From NCBI GenBank assembly GCA_020832665.1, contig JAFIEG010000024.1, forward strand, positions 1 to 54,877: a stretch of 54,877 nucleotides of DNA, in the 5' to 3' direction. Below, piece after piece: positions 1 through 7,797 of this stretch. This stretch comes from Pararhodobacter sp. GTDB taxonomy: Bacteria > Pseudomonadota > Alphaproteobacteria > Rhodobacterales > Rhodobacteraceae. Made by a program: the position numbers and the translations under genes. The notes below the pieces were generated by a model. That model saw only the letters and a program-made list of their open reading frames with translations, did no database searches and was not told where the DNA came from. How positions within the stretch are numbered: position 1 is the first letter of the stretch; every line of letters starts with the position of its first letter.

Positions 1-52
1 CCTTCATGCTCAATTATGTGCCCAATATTGGCTCCATCCTTGCCGCAGTGGC
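1..52 (+). pseudogene. 3' -truncated AI-2E family (PerM/TqsA-like) transporter fragment
   Basis: The first 52 bases read in one frame as FMLNYVPNIGSILAAVA. This matches the well-conserved LNxxPNIGSI segment in the membrane domain of AI-2E exporter/PerM family proteins, which sits roughly two thirds along a protein of about 350 residues. The frame then runs directly into a homopolymer G tract, so some 100 or more C-terminal residues are missing. The start lies outside the window. I call it a fragment; whether the break is biological or an assembly fault cannot be decided here, but the adjoining low-complexity tract favours an assembly fault. Confidence 0.5.
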
Positions 53-160
53 GGGGGGGGGGGGGGGGGTGGGGGGGGTGGGGGGGGCGGGGGGGGGGGG
101 GGGGGGGGGGGGGGGGTTTGGGGGGTTGGGGGGGGGGGGGGGGGGGCCCCCCCCCCCCCC
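53..160. repeat. poly-G / poly-C low-complexity tract
   Basis: About 94 bases of almost pure G (53-146, broken by a few T and one C) are followed directly by 14 C (147-160). The two parts are self-complementary. Nothing else in the window resembles this. It separates a truncated membrane-protein frame from a normal intergenic motif, which is what a collapsed or artefactual read end would give. Apparent glycine-rich and proline-rich reading frames over it are not genes. Confidence 0.8.
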
Positions 161-162
161 AC

Positions 163-191
163 CCCCGGTGAGTATTTTCGGCAAGATGAAG
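163..191 (+). repeat. intergenic GTATTT/AAGATGAAG module, copy 1
   Basis: CCCCGGTGAGTATTTTCGG then CAAGATGAAG, just upstream of rarA. It is the first of five copies in this window (others at 6181-6210, 30411-30436, 43570-43598 reversed, 52554-52583). All are intergenic or at a doubtful gene start. The rarA ribosome-binding region follows immediately. Confidence 0.6.
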
Positions 192-204
192 GGATCGGAG
201 CGGC

Positions 205-1536
205 ATGGCTGATCTGTTCGAGCAGGCTGGGGCGGTGCCGGAAGGTGGCCGCGAAGGGGCGCAGGCGCCGCGCCCGCTGGCCGACCGGCTGCGCCCGGCC
301 TCTCTTGCCGAGGTGATCGGGCAGGATGCGGTTCTGGCGCCCGAGGGGCCGCTGGGGGCGATGCTGGCCTCGGGGGCGCTGTCATCGCTGGTATTGTGGG
401 GCCCGCCGGGAGTGGGCAAGACCACCATCGCGCGGCTGCTGGCCGATGCCACCGATCTGCATTTCGTGCAGATCAGCGCCATTTTCACCGGCGTGCCCGA
501 TTTGCGCAAGGTCTTCGAGGCGGCGAAGCTGCGCCGCACGCAGGGGCGCGGCACGCTTTTGTTCGTTGATGAGATCCATCGCTTCAACAAGGCCCAGCAG
601 GACGGGTTTCTGCCGCATATGGAGGATGGCACCATCGTGCTGGTGGGGGCGACCACCGAAAACCCCTCCCTCGAGCTGAACGCTGCGCTGTTGAGCCGGG
701 CGCAGGTGATCGTGCTCAGGCGGCTGGATCTGGCTGATCTGGAGTTGCTGGCGCAGCGCGCCGAGCAGGCGCTGGGCCGCGCCCTGCCCCTGACCGGCGA
801 GGCGCGCGAGGCGCTGCTGGAGATGGCCGATGGCGACGGGCGCGCGCTTTTGAACCTGATCGAGCAGGTGGCGGTCTGGAAGGTTGAAAAGCCACTTGAC
901 GCTGCCGCGCTGGGCGCGCGGCTGATGCGCCGCGCTGCGCAGTATGACAAGGCCGGAGAGCAGCATTTCAACCTGATCTCGGCGCTGCACAAATCGGTGC
1001 GCGGCTCGGACCCGGACGCGGCGCTTTACTGGCTGGCGCGGATGCTGGCCGGCGGCGAGGACCCGCGCTATCTGGCGCGCCGCATTACCCGCATGGCGGT
1101 CGAGGATATCGGGCTGGCCGATCCGCAGGCGGCGGGCATCTGCCTGGAGGCCTGGCAGGTCTATGAGCGCCTGGGCAGCCCCGAAGGCGAGCTGGCGCTG
1201 GCTCAGGCGGTTATCTATCTGGCGCTGGCGCCGAAATCGAACGCCGCCTATGCCGGCTTCAAGGCCGCGCAGGCGCTGGCCAAGAAGACCGGCTCGGCCA
1301 TGCCGCCGGCGCATATCCTCAACGCGCCGACGCAGATGATGATGGATCAGGGCTATGGCGCGGGCTATGAATACGACCACGACGCCGAAGGCGGGTTTTC
1401 GGGGCAGAACTATTTCCCCGAAGGCGTAAAGCGCCCCGTCCTTTACGCCCCGCCCGAGCGCGGTTTCGAGCGCGAATTGAAGAAGCGGCTTGACTATTTC
1501 GCGAGACAGCGCGCTCGGCGCAGCCCGGGCGGTTGA
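205..1536 (+). CDS. rarA: replication-associated recombination protein A (RarA/MgsA), AAA+ ATPase
   Basis: A 443-residue clamp-loader-like AAA+ ATPase, the usual length for RarA/MgsA. The Walker A motif GPPGVGKTT lies at residues 66-74 and a Walker B DEIH near residue 123, followed by the sensor segment GATTENPS. The C-terminal half has the RarA tetramerisation region with the conserved LARMLAGGEDPRYLARR and APTQMMMDQGYGAGYEYDHD-type segments. The family acts at stalled replication forks and with SSB. It is the first gene of a tight + strand group (crcB, rluC-like, ATP12). The start at 205 follows a GGATCGGAG ribosome-binding sequence. Confidence 0.95.
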   Translation: MADLFEQAGAVPEGGREGAQAPRPLADRLRPASLAEVIGQDAVLAPEGPLGAMLASGALSSLVLWGPPGVGKTTIARLLADATDLHFVQISAIFTGVPDLRKVFEAAKLRRTQGRGTLLFVDEIHRFNKAQQDGFLPHMEDGTIVLVGATTENPSLELNAALLSRAQVIVLRRLDLADLELLAQRAEQALGRALPLTGEAREALLEMADGDGRALLNLIEQVAVWKVEKPLDAAALGARLMRRAAQYDKAGEQHFNLISALHKSVRGSDPDAALYWLARMLAGGEDPRYLARRITRMAVEDIGLADPQAAGICLEAWQVYERLGSPEGELALAQAVIYLALAPKSNAAYAGFKAAQALAKKTGSAMPPAHILNAPTQMMMDQGYGAGYEYDHDAEGGFSGQNYFPEGVKRPVLYAPPERGFERELKKRLDYFARQRARRSPGG

Positions 1537-1579
1537 TCCCCGGTTGACAAGCCGCTGCGCCCGCGAAATGGAAGGGCGC

Positions 1580-1957
1580 ATGTTGGGAACGCTGGCACAG
1601 GTGGCAATCGGCGGGGCGCTGGGCGCGATGGCGCGTTTCGGCACGCAAACGCTTTCGTTCCGGCTGTTCGGCCCCGGCTTTCCGGTGGGCACGATGGTGG
1701 TGAACGGGCTGGGCTCGTTCCTGATCGGGCTGGCGGTGGCCTGGCTGATCGATCGCGAGGTTGCGCGTTATTCCCCGGCCATCGTGGTGGGGTTCCTGGG
1801 CGCCTATACCACCTTTTCCACCTATGCGCTGGACGCTCTGCGCCTGTGGGAGCGCGGCGAGGTGGGGCTGGCCAGCTTCTATGTGCTGGGTTCGGTGGTG
1901 CTGTCGCTTGGCGCCTGCGTGGCCGGAATGGCGCTGGGGCGGAGCTTGTTCACATGA
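1580..1957 (+). CDS. crcB: CrcB/Fluc fluoride channel
   Basis: A 125-residue four-helix membrane protein of the standard CrcB length, which exports fluoride as a dual-topology dimer. It shows the family N-terminus GGALGAMARF, the central GTMVVNGLGSFLIG segment, and GFLGAYTTFSTY with the Thr/Ser and Phe residues that line the fluoride pore. I chose the ATG at 1580 because GGAAGG lies just upstream and the protein then begins directly at the first helix; an in-frame ATG at 1568 adds only four residues. It lies 43 bases after rarA and overlaps the next gene by ATGA, so translational coupling is likely. No fluoride riboswitch was recognised upstream. Confidence 0.93.
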   Translation: MLGTLAQVAIGGALGAMARFGTQTLSFRLFGPGFPVGTMVVNGLGSFLIGLAVAWLIDREVARYSPAIVVGFLGAYTTFSTYALDALRLWERGEVGLASFYVLGSVVLSLGACVAGMALGRSLFT

Positions 1958-2991
1958 GTGGTGTGCAGCATGTCACCGTGGGCCCTGAAGAGGGCGATCA
2001 GCGCCTTGACCGCTGGCTCAAGCGCCGCTTTCCGCAGCTCAACCAGGCGATGGTCGAGCGGTATTGCCGCAAGGGCGAGTTGCGCGTCGATGGCGGCCGG
2101 GTGAAGGCGGCGACGCGGCTGGAGGCGGGCCAGAGCGTGCGCATTCCGCCCTTGCCCGATGCGCCGCCACCCAAACCCGCCGCCACCGAGCAGGGCCAGT
2201 CCCCCGACAATGAGGCGATGATTCAGGCCGCGGTGATCTGGAAGGACCAGCACATCATCGCGCTCAACAAGCCGCCGGGGCTTCCCAGCCAGGGCGGCTC
2301 GGGGCAGGGAAGCCGGCATGTCGATGGGCTGACCGGCGCGCTGATGTTCGGCTACAAGGAACGCCCGGTTCTGGTGCATCGGCTGGACAAGGACACCTCG
2401 GGCATCATGCTGCTGGCGCGCACGCCGCGTGTGGCGCGCAGGCTGGGCGAGGCGTTTCGCGCCCGCGCCACGCGCAAGATCTACTGGGCGATAACCGCCG
2501 GCGTGCCCGCCCCGGCAAAGGCCACCATCCGCTACGGGCTGGTCAAGGCCGGCGGGCCGAATGCCGAGAAGATGCGCTGCATCCACCCCGATCAGGTGGC
2601 CGCAACCGAGGGCGCGAAAAATGCCATCACCGATTACGCCATCATCGAGCGATTGGGCAGCCGCGCAGCCTGGGTGGCGCTGTCGCCGGTGACCGGGCGC
2701 ACGCATCAGCTGCGCGCGCATATGGCCGAGATCGGCCATCCCATTGTGGGCGATGGGAAATATGGCGGCTCGGGGCAGGAGAACCCCGGCACCGGCTGGG
2801 GTGCGCAACTGGGCGGCGAGATCAGCCGCAAGCTGCATCTGCATGCGCGCTCGATCCAGCTGGAGCACCCCGTTACCGGGCAGATGCTGACCCTAAGCGC
2901 ACCGCTGCCGGCGCATATGGCGCGCAGCTGGGCAACCTTTGGCTGGCGCGAATCCGACGCGCCCGAAGACCCGTTCGAGGACGAGGCATGA
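1954..2991 (+). CDS. rluC: RluA-family 23S rRNA pseudouridine synthase (RluC-like)
   Basis: A 345-residue pseudouridine synthase. An N-terminal S4 RNA-binding domain (about residues 10-70, RLDRWLKRRFPQLNQ) is followed by the catalytic domain with HRLDKDTSGIMLLA, which holds the catalytic Asp. The later VTGRTHQLRAHMAEIGHPI is the family motif. S4 domain plus length fits RluC/RluD; genomic context in Rhodobacteraceae favours RluC, but the target uridines cannot be read from sequence. The start ATG overlaps the crcB stop (ATGA), and the stop overlaps the next start in the same way. Confidence 0.85.
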   Translation: MSGVQHVTVGPEEGDQRLDRWLKRRFPQLNQAMVERYCRKGELRVDGGRVKAATRLEAGQSVRIPPLPDAPPPKPAATEQGQSPDNEAMIQAAVIWKDQHIIALNKPPGLPSQGGSGQGSRHVDGLTGALMFGYKERPVLVHRLDKDTSGIMLLARTPRVARRLGEAFRARATRKIYWAITAGVPAPAKATIRYGLVKAGGPNAEKMRCIHPDQVAATEGAKNAITDYAIIERLGSRAAWVALSPVTGRTHQLRAHMAEIGHPIVGDGKYGGSGQENPGTGWGAQLGGEISRKLHLHARSIQLEHPVTGQMLTLSAPLPAHMARSWATFGWRESDAPEDPFEDEA

Positions 2992-3698
2992 GCGGCTGGG
3001 CGCGCAAGGTATTCTGGAAAGAGGTTGCTATTCAGCAAGGCGAGGACGGTTTCGCCGTCTTGCTGGATGGCCGCCCGCTGTGCACCCCGGCAAAGGCCAG
3101 GCTGGCCCTGCCCAGCCGCGCTCTGGCCGAGTTGGTGGCGGCGGAATGGCGCGAACAGGAGGGCAATCTTCGCCCCGAGGCCATGCCCGCCACCCGAAGC
3201 GCCAATGCCGCCATCGACAAGGTGCGCGGCCAGAAGGGCGAGGTGGCGGCGCTGGTGGCCGCCTATGGCGAGACCGATCTGCTGTGCTATCGCGCCACCG
3301 CCCCCGACGCGCTGCGCGCCCGCCAGGATGCCGCCTGGGACCCGTTGCTGAGTTGGGCGGGCGATCGCTACGGGGTGCGCTGGCAGGTCATCGAAGGAGT
3401 GATGCCGGCGCCGCAGCCGCCCGAGACACTGGCAGTTCTGGGCGCGCAGGTGGCGTCTTTTTCGGCGTTCGAGCTGACCGCTTTTCACGATCTGGTGGCG
3501 ATGACCGGCTCGCTGGTGATCGGCCTCGCCGCTGCCGAAAAGGCGGGCGCGCTCGATGAATTGTGGCGCGCCTCGCGCATCGACGAGGACTGGCAGGCCG
3601 AGCAATGGGGATGCGACGAAGAGGCCGAGCAGACCGCGGCGCTCAAACGACGGGCCTTTGAAGATGCCGCGCGGTTTTTCGCCGCCTGCCGCGAATGA
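2988..3698 (+). CDS. ATP12 family F1-ATPase assembly chaperone
   Basis: A 236-residue protein of the ATP12 chaperone family, which in mitochondria binds the F1 alpha subunit before F1 assembly and is conserved in alphaproteobacteria. Seen here are the N-terminal FAVLLDGRPLCTPAKA-type segment, the LVAAEWREQ helix, and the C-terminal FSAFELTAFHDLVAMTGSLVI segment, all characteristic of the family. It overlaps the rluC-like stop by ATGA, the last member of the coupled rarA group. In the cell it should act in the cytoplasm. The length is normal and no anomaly was seen. Confidence 0.9.
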   Translation: MSGWARKVFWKEVAIQQGEDGFAVLLDGRPLCTPAKARLALPSRALAELVAAEWREQEGNLRPEAMPATRSANAAIDKVRGQKGEVAALVAAYGETDLLCYRATAPDALRARQDAAWDPLLSWAGDRYGVRWQVIEGVMPAPQPPETLAVLGAQVASFSAFELTAFHDLVAMTGSLVIGLAAAEKAGALDELWRASRIDEDWQAEQWGCDEEAEQTAALKRRAFEDAARFFAACRE

Positions 3699-3778
3699 CG
3701 CAATCGGGCAGGGCGCCACGGGCGGAGATCTGTCACGCCGCCCGAGACGGCAGCTTGGGCTTGACCTTGCTGGGCCTT

Positions 3779-3825
3779 CGTCACAGAGTGACGCTGCCGT
3801 TTTTCGAAAACTGTGATGAAACGGC
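3779..3825 (+). terminator. structured intergenic element, probable terminator of the rarA-ATP12 operon
   Basis: CGTCAC-AGA-GTGACG (3779-3793) is a perfect hairpin followed by CTGCCGTTTTT, which fits an intrinsic terminator. Two further inverted repeats overlap it: TCACAG (3781-3786) with CTGTGA (3811-3816), and GCCGTTT (3796-3802) with AAACGGC (3819-3825). These arms interleave, so they could form alternative hairpins just before the next gene at 3847. Confidence 0.45.
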
Positions 3826-3846
3826 AACAGGGAGCAATGCCGACCT

Positions 3847-4866
3847 ATGAGACCAACCGTGCTTCCGGGGCTGGTGCTGGCCGCTCTGCTTGTCGTCCAG
3901 TTGCCTGCCGGGGCGCAGACGCTGGAGGCGGTGCGCGAGCGCGGCACCCTCTCCTGTGCCGTGCCGCAGGACATGCGCGGCTTCGCCGTGGTCGATTCGG
4001 CGGGCAACTGGTCGGGCTTCGATGTCGCCTTTTGCCGGGCGTTGGCAGCGGCGGTGCTGGGCTCGCCCTCGGTGGTCGATTATGTGCCCGCCCCGCGCGA
4101 TGAGCGCCTTCAGGCGCTGGTCGAGGGTGCGGTGGATGTCGTCTCGGGCAATACCGGCTGGCGCTTTCATCGTGATGTTGCCCTGCCGGTCAACTTTGTC
4201 GGGGTTACCTTCTTCGATGGGCAGGGCTTTCTGGTCAGCCGCGAACTGGGTGTTGCCGCGGCGCAAGAGCTTGAAGGCATGCGCATCTGCATCGATCCGG
4301 TTTCTCCTTCCGCGCCGGCGCTGAGCGAGTATTTCGGCATGTTCGGCAAGGATTTCGATCCGGTGCCGGTGTCCAGCCGTGCCGAGGTCTATGAGCGTTA
4401 CCTGGGGGGCGATTGCGATGCGGTGAGCGCCGAGATCTCGCGTCTGGCCGCGATTCGCGCCGGTTTCGAGACGCCGGGCGATCATGTGCTGCTGCCCGAG
4501 GTGTTCGCACGCGAGCCACAATCGCTGGTGGTGCGCGATGACGATCCGCAATGGGCTGCCATCGTGCGCTGGACGCTCAATGCACTGATCGCCGCCGAAG
4601 AGCTGGGCGTGACCTCGGCCAATGTCGAGGAACTGGCCGCGGGCAGCTCCAACCCCGAGGTTGCGCGGCTGCTGGGCAGCGAGGGCGAACTGGGCACGCA
4701 TCTGGGGCTTGATGCCGAGTGGGCGTTGCGCGCCATCGCTGCCGGCGGCCATTACGGCGAGGTCTTCGCCGCCAATATCGGCCAGCAAACCCCGATCGGC
4801 CTGCCGCGAGGGCTGAACGCGCAATGGACTCAGGGCGGGCTGATGTTCTCGCCGCCTTTCAGATAG
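3847..4866 (+). CDS. orphan amino-acid ABC transporter substrate-binding protein (AapJ/BztA-like)
   Basis: A 339-residue secreted binding protein with a signal peptide ending near AGA in QLPAGAQTLEAV (residue about 24). It has the family opening LEAVRERGTLSCAVPQDMRGFAVVDSAGNWSGFDVAFCRALAAAVLG without the extended N-terminus of other classes, and the closing segment NAQWTQGGLMFSPPFR, both typical of the general L-amino-acid binding proteins AapJ/BztA. No permease or ATPase gene is near, so it must use components coded elsewhere or has another role. It stands alone between ATP12 and a convergent gene. Ligand unknown. Confidence 0.8.
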   Translation: MRPTVLPGLVLAALLVVQLPAGAQTLEAVRERGTLSCAVPQDMRGFAVVDSAGNWSGFDVAFCRALAAAVLGSPSVVDYVPAPRDERLQALVEGAVDVVSGNTGWRFHRDVALPVNFVGVTFFDGQGFLVSRELGVAAAQELEGMRICIDPVSPSAPALSEYFGMFGKDFDPVPVSSRAEVYERYLGGDCDAVSAEISRLAAIRAGFETPGDHVLLPEVFAREPQSLVVRDDDPQWAAIVRWTLNALIAAEELGVTSANVEELAAGSSNPEVARLLGSEGELGTHLGLDAEWALRAIAAGGHYGEVFAANIGQQTPIGLPRGLNAQWTQGGLMFSPPFR

Positions 4867-4886
4867 TTCGGGCGGGGGCGCCGGTG

Positions 4887-4911
4887 CCGGGCCGGGCCGG
4901 GCCGGGCCGGG
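4887..4911. repeat. five-fold tandem CCGGG repeat between convergent genes
   Basis: A 5-base unit (CCGGG/GCCGG register) is repeated about five times between the ends of the binding-protein gene and the convergent sixA-like gene, and the last unit abuts the sixA-like stop. A simple repeat of this kind can vary in copy number by slippage. It could also fold into a GC hairpin that helps end transcription from both sides. Confidence 0.6.
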
Positions 4912-4912
4912 C

Positions 4913-5422
4913 TCAGCCGGCCAGTTCGCGCGGGACCACGAAATCGCGCGCTGCACCCATGCCGAAACCCGCTTCGCTCCAGTCATCGATCTCGAAGCTG
5001 GCCACCAGCGTGGCGCCGGTGGGATAGCGGCGAAAGGTGGGCTCCGTCACCGGCCGGGCCAGGATGCGTGCGGCGAAGTCGGCGATGCCCGGATTGTGGC
5101 CGATCATCATCACGCAATCGGCCTGGGCATGGCGCAGCACCGCCAGCATGACATCGACGCTGGCATGGTAAAGCGCGGGCTTGAGCGTCAGAGCAGGCGC
5201 GGCGGTGGAAAGCGCGGGGGCGATGCCCTCCCATGTCTCGCGCGTGCGCCGGGCGTCGGATGAGATTACCTCATCGGGCAGGTAGCCACGCGAAGCGAGC
5301 CAGGCACCCAGATCGGCGGCTGCCTGGCGCCCGCGCGCGTTCAGCGGGCGGTCGTGATCGCCCATGGCGGGGTTGTCCCAGCTGGATTTAGCGTGGCGGG
5401 TCAGGATCAGGCGCCTGGTCAT
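4913..5422 (-). CDS. SixA-like histidine phosphatase family protein
   Basis: A 169-residue phosphoglycerate-mutase-like phosphatase. The catalytic RHAKS box lies at residues 9-13 (LILTRHAKSSW), followed by DHDRPLNARGR and the SSDARRTRETW arginine segment; the second catalytic histidine is in MMIGHNPGI. Small single-domain proteins of this type are called SixA and remove phosphate from phospho-histidine proteins; the substrate here is unknown. It lies 13 bases downstream of the Fe-S protein gene on the same strand and may be read as the end of the argB operon. Confidence 0.85.
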   Translation of the reverse strand: MTRRLILTRHAKSSWDNPAMGDHDRPLNARGRQAAADLGAWLASRGYLPDEVISSDARRTRETWEGIAPALSTAAPALTLKPALYHASVDVMLAVLRHAQADCVMMIGHNPGIADFAARILARPVTEPTFRRYPTGATLVASFEIDDWSEAGFGMGAARDFVVPRELAG

Positions 5423-5435
5423 TGCGAAAACCGCG

Positions 5436-6236
5436 TCATTTGTGAAACTGCCTCATATGCCATGCCGATTGCTCGGGCAGTCTTGCATGGCCCAGCGAGG
5501 CAGGGCAAGCGCGCCGTGCGGCGCAGCCTTGCGCCATGCAGCCGGACTTGTCGCCGGGTTGGTCGAGCCAGCCATGGCAGGCGGCGATGTCATAGCCGTC
5601 CGCGCCGCCCAGCGCGTTAACCGGGCAGGCGCTCAGGCAGGGCCGGTCAGTGCAGCTGTCGCAGGGGCGAGGCAGGGGCGGCAGTGCGATCTCGAATGGC
5701 AGCGCCAGCGCCCCGCGAAACGAGACCCAGAGCCCGGCTTCGGCATGAACCAGCATGCCCGCCGGGCTTTGCCATATGCGCCCGGTTTCCTGCGCCCAGC
5801 GCAGGAAGGGCGGATAGGGCGGCCCGTCGGAGGGAAACAGTGCCCGGCCGCCGAAGCGCGCGGCAAGTTTCGAGAGGATTCGCGCTGACCAGCGGTCGAT
5901 CGGATCGGGGGTGCCGTCATGCCATTCCGGTGCGGCGGTGACGTGGCGCCACCAGCGCGCGCCGCCCTCGGGGCCGATCAGCAAGAGGGTTCGCGTGTCG
6001 GGCGGGCAGAAGGCGGAATCGGGTACCGCGGTGCCCAGCGCCACGAGGGCATCGGCTTGCAGGGCGTCAAGCAGATGGGCCGCCGGGTCGGGGAGCGCTG
6101 CCCCCCGTCCGCTGCGCCTGGGCTCCGCCCGTTCCTTCGCTGAAATCGCTCCACTGGAGCGTTTTCCGGGCGCTCGGAACCCCCCGGCATATTTCGGGCG
6201 AGATGAAGGGGGCGCGGGGGTTTCCGGCCCGTTCAT
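5436..6236 (-). CDS. ferredoxin-like Fe-S protein, start uncertain
   Basis: The C-terminal part holds CDSCTDRPCLSACP (a CxxCxxxxCxxxCP cluster-binding motif) and a second cysteine set GCMAQGCAARRACP, as in QueG-type ferredoxin domains. Rhodobacteraceae carry conserved proteins of about 220 residues with this tail; function not known to me. Recognisable protein begins near position 6100 on this strand, but no ATG lies there. The ATG at 6236 (7 bases after the argB stop) would add some 45 residues that simply translate a GTATTT/AAGATGAAG repeat; the only later candidate is GTG at 6044, which cuts into the domain. The reading frame is sound, the start is not. Confidence 0.65.
   Translation of the reverse strand: MNGPETPAPPSSRPKYAGGFRAPGKRSSGAISAKERAEPRRSGRGAALPDPAAHLLDALQADALVALGTAVPDSAFCPPDTRTLLLIGPEGGARWWRHVTAAPEWHDGTPDPIDRWSARILSKLAARFGGRALFPSDGPPYPPFLRWAQETGRIWQSPAGMLVHAEAGLWVSFRGALALPFEIALPPLPRPCDSCTDRPCLSACPVNALGGADGYDIAACHGWLDQPGDKSGCMAQGCAARRACPASLGHARLPEQSAWHMRQFHK
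6151..6165. terminator. hairpin downstream of argB
   Basis: CGCTCCACTGGAGCG is a near-perfect inverted repeat of 7-base arms. It lies about 80 bases past the argB stop (minus strand) with a weak T stretch on either side. It may be a weak terminator for argB or a structured part of the adjoining repeat module. It lies inside the doubtful N-terminal extension of the Fe-S protein. Confidence 0.3.
6181..6210 (+). repeat. GTATTT/AAGATGAAG module, copy 2 (variant)
   Basis: CCCCCGGCATATTTCGGGCG then AGATGAAGGG. It varies at two positions from the other copies (CATATTT for GTATTT, GAGATGAAG for AAGATGAAG). It lies between argB and the recognisable start of the Fe-S protein, and argues that the region is intergenic. 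Confidence 0.55.
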
Positions 6237-6243
6237 GGCGCGC

Positions 6244-7143
6244 TCAGAGCCCCTCGTCGCGCGGGGTGACACGCGGCGGCGAGGCGCGGATCATCGAGCC
6301 GGCGCCGTGCTCGGTGAAAAGCTCCAGAAGGCAGGCATTGGGCACGCGCCCGTCTAGGATAACCACGGCACGCACCCCGGCCTCGATGGCGACGAGGGCG
6401 GTTTCGGTTTTCGGGATCATGCCGCCGGCGATGATGCCGCGTGCGGTCATGTCGCGTACCTGGTCGGGGTGCAGCTGGGTGATGACCTCGCCGCTTTCGT
6501 CCTTCACCCCGGCGACGTCGGTGAGAAGCAACAGCCGGTCGGCCTGCAGCGCCCCGGCAATGGCGCCGGCGGCGGTGTCGCCATTGACGTTGAAGGTCTC
6601 GTTCTCGCCAATTCCGGTGCCGACCGGGGCCACCACCGGGATGATGCCGGCGGCGAAGAGATCGCGCAGCACCTGCACATTCATCGTTACCGGGCGGCCG
6701 ACGAAGCCCAGCTCGGGGTCGTCGGGCTGGCAGACCATGAGATCGGCGTCCTTGCCCGAAAGCCCCACCGCGCGCCCGCCCTGATCGTTGATCGCCTGCA
6801 CGATGCGCTTGTTGACCAGCCCCGAGAGCACCATTTCCACCACCTCGATGGTGGGTTTGTCGGTGACCCGCTTGCCGCGCAAGAAGTGCGATTCGATGCC
6901 CAGCCGCGCAAGCAGGTCGCTGATCATCGGCCCGCCGCCATGCACTACCACCGGGTTCACCCCCACCTGGCGCATGAGCACGATGTCGCGGGCGAATTCG
7001 GCCATGGCGGCATCGTCGCCCATGGCGTTCCCGCCGAACTTGATGACGACGACGGCGCCGGTATAGCGCTGCAGATAGGGCAGGGCTTCGGACAGGGTGC
7101 GGGCGGTGGCGATCCAGTCTCGGTTCATTTTCTGGCGTCTCAT
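6244..7143 (-). CDS. argB: acetylglutamate kinase
   Basis: A 299-residue kinase that phosphorylates N-acetylglutamate, the second step of arginine synthesis. Seen: [13 protein letters not shown] near residue 32 (ATP site), [14 protein letters not shown] (substrate-binding glycine loop), and [15 protein letters not shown] toward the C-terminus (kinase family Asn-Asp region). Start at 7143 follows the engB stop by three bases; an alternative ATG at 7128 would give the shorter MNRDWIATA start. Arginine-sensitive enzymes have an extra N-terminal helix, and the [19 protein letters not shown] segment fits that, so feedback inhibition by arginine is possible. Confidence 0.95.
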   Translation of the reverse strand: MRRQKMNRDWIATARTLSEALPYLQRYTGAVVVIKFGGNAMGDDAAMAEFARDIVLMRQVGVNPVVVHGGGPMISDLLARLGIESHFLRGKRVTDKPTIEVVEMVLSGLVNKRIVQAINDQGGRAVGLSGKDADLMVCQPDDPELGFVGRPVTMNVQVLRDLFAAGIIPVVAPVGTGIGENETFNVNGDTAAGAIAGALQADRLLLLTDVAGVKDESGEVITQLHPDQVRDMTARGIIAGGMIPKTETALVAIEAGVRAVVILDGRVPNACLLELFTEHGAGSMIRASPPRVTPRDEGL

Positions 7144-7146
7144 GGG

Positions 7147-7797
7147 TTATTCCATCGTGGCGATGAGCGCGCGAAGGTTGGCGATGCCTTCGCCCTTTTC
7201 CGACGAGGTAACAAGCAGCTCGGGGAAGGCCGCCGGGTGGCGGGCGAGGGCGGCGCGGGTCTGGGCCAGCGTCTTCTCGCGTGCGGCCGTGCCGATCTTG
7301 TCGGCCTTGGTGAGCACCACCTGGAAGGTGACGGCGGCGCGGTCGAGCAGCGCCATGATCTCGTGATCGACCTCTTTCACCCCGTGACGCGTGTCGATGA
7401 GCACGAAGGCGCGGCGCAGGGTGGCGCGGCCGGCGAGATAGGTCTTGATGAGCGACTGCCAGCGTTCGACCACCTTCACCGGCGCGCGGGCAAAGCCGTA
7501 GCCGGGCAGATCGACAAGGTAGCTGTGTGTGCCCAGCGCGAAATAGTTGATCTCCTGCGTGCGCCCCGGAGTGTTGGAGGTGCGCGCCAACGCCTTGCGC
7601 CCGGTGAGCGCGTTGATCAGGCTCGACTTGCCCACATTCGAGCGCCCGGCGAAGCAGATCTCCAGCCTGTCGGCCGGGGGCAGGCCGTCCATCGCCACCA
7701 CGCCCTTGACGAAATCCACCGGCCCGGCGAAGAGCTTGCGCCCGGCCTCGGCGGCTTCCGGCGACGGCTCCGGTGTTATGGGAAAGGGCAGGCTCAT
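7147..7797 (-). CDS. engB: ribosome biogenesis GTP-binding protein EngB (YihA/YsxC)
   Basis: A 216-residue GTPase needed for 50S ribosomal subunit assembly. G1 is GRSNVGKSS, G2/G3 region SNTPGRTQEINYF and DLPGYG, G4 is TKAD, so all nucleotide-binding motifs are present. The reading frame is open farther upstream, but the family begins at MSLPFPITPEP, so I use the ATG at 7797, which overlaps the stop of the acetyltransferase gene (ATGA). It sits in the yidC-MOSC-...-argB group, a normal order in this family. Confidence 0.95.
   Translation of the reverse strand: MSLPFPITPEPSPEAAEAGRKLFAGPVDFVKGVVAMDGLPPADRLEICFAGRSNVGKSSLINALTGRKALARTSNTPGRTQEINYFALGTHSYLVDLPGYGFARAPVKVVERWQSLIKTYLAGRATLRRAFVLIDTRHGVKEVDHEIMALLDRAAVTFQVVLTKADKIGTAAREKTLAQTRAALARHPAAFPELLVTSSEKGEGIANLRALIATME

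Noticed and set aside
6-385. Glycine-rich (+) and proline-rich (-) reading frames over the poly-G tract
   Set aside because: They translate a homopolymer and are not genes.
1540-1580. TTGACA-like promoter or fluoride riboswitch before crcB
   Set aside because: No good -10 at the right distance and no riboswitch core; operon reading from rarA is simpler.
382-1692. 436-codon open frame opposite rarA
   Set aside because: Antisense to a clear RarA coding gene; Arg/Gln/His-rich composition typical of antisense frames in GC-rich DNA.
1846-1953. Longer N-terminus of the pseudouridine synthase
   Set aside because: It would overlap crcB by more than 100 bases; the ATGA-overlap start fits the family.
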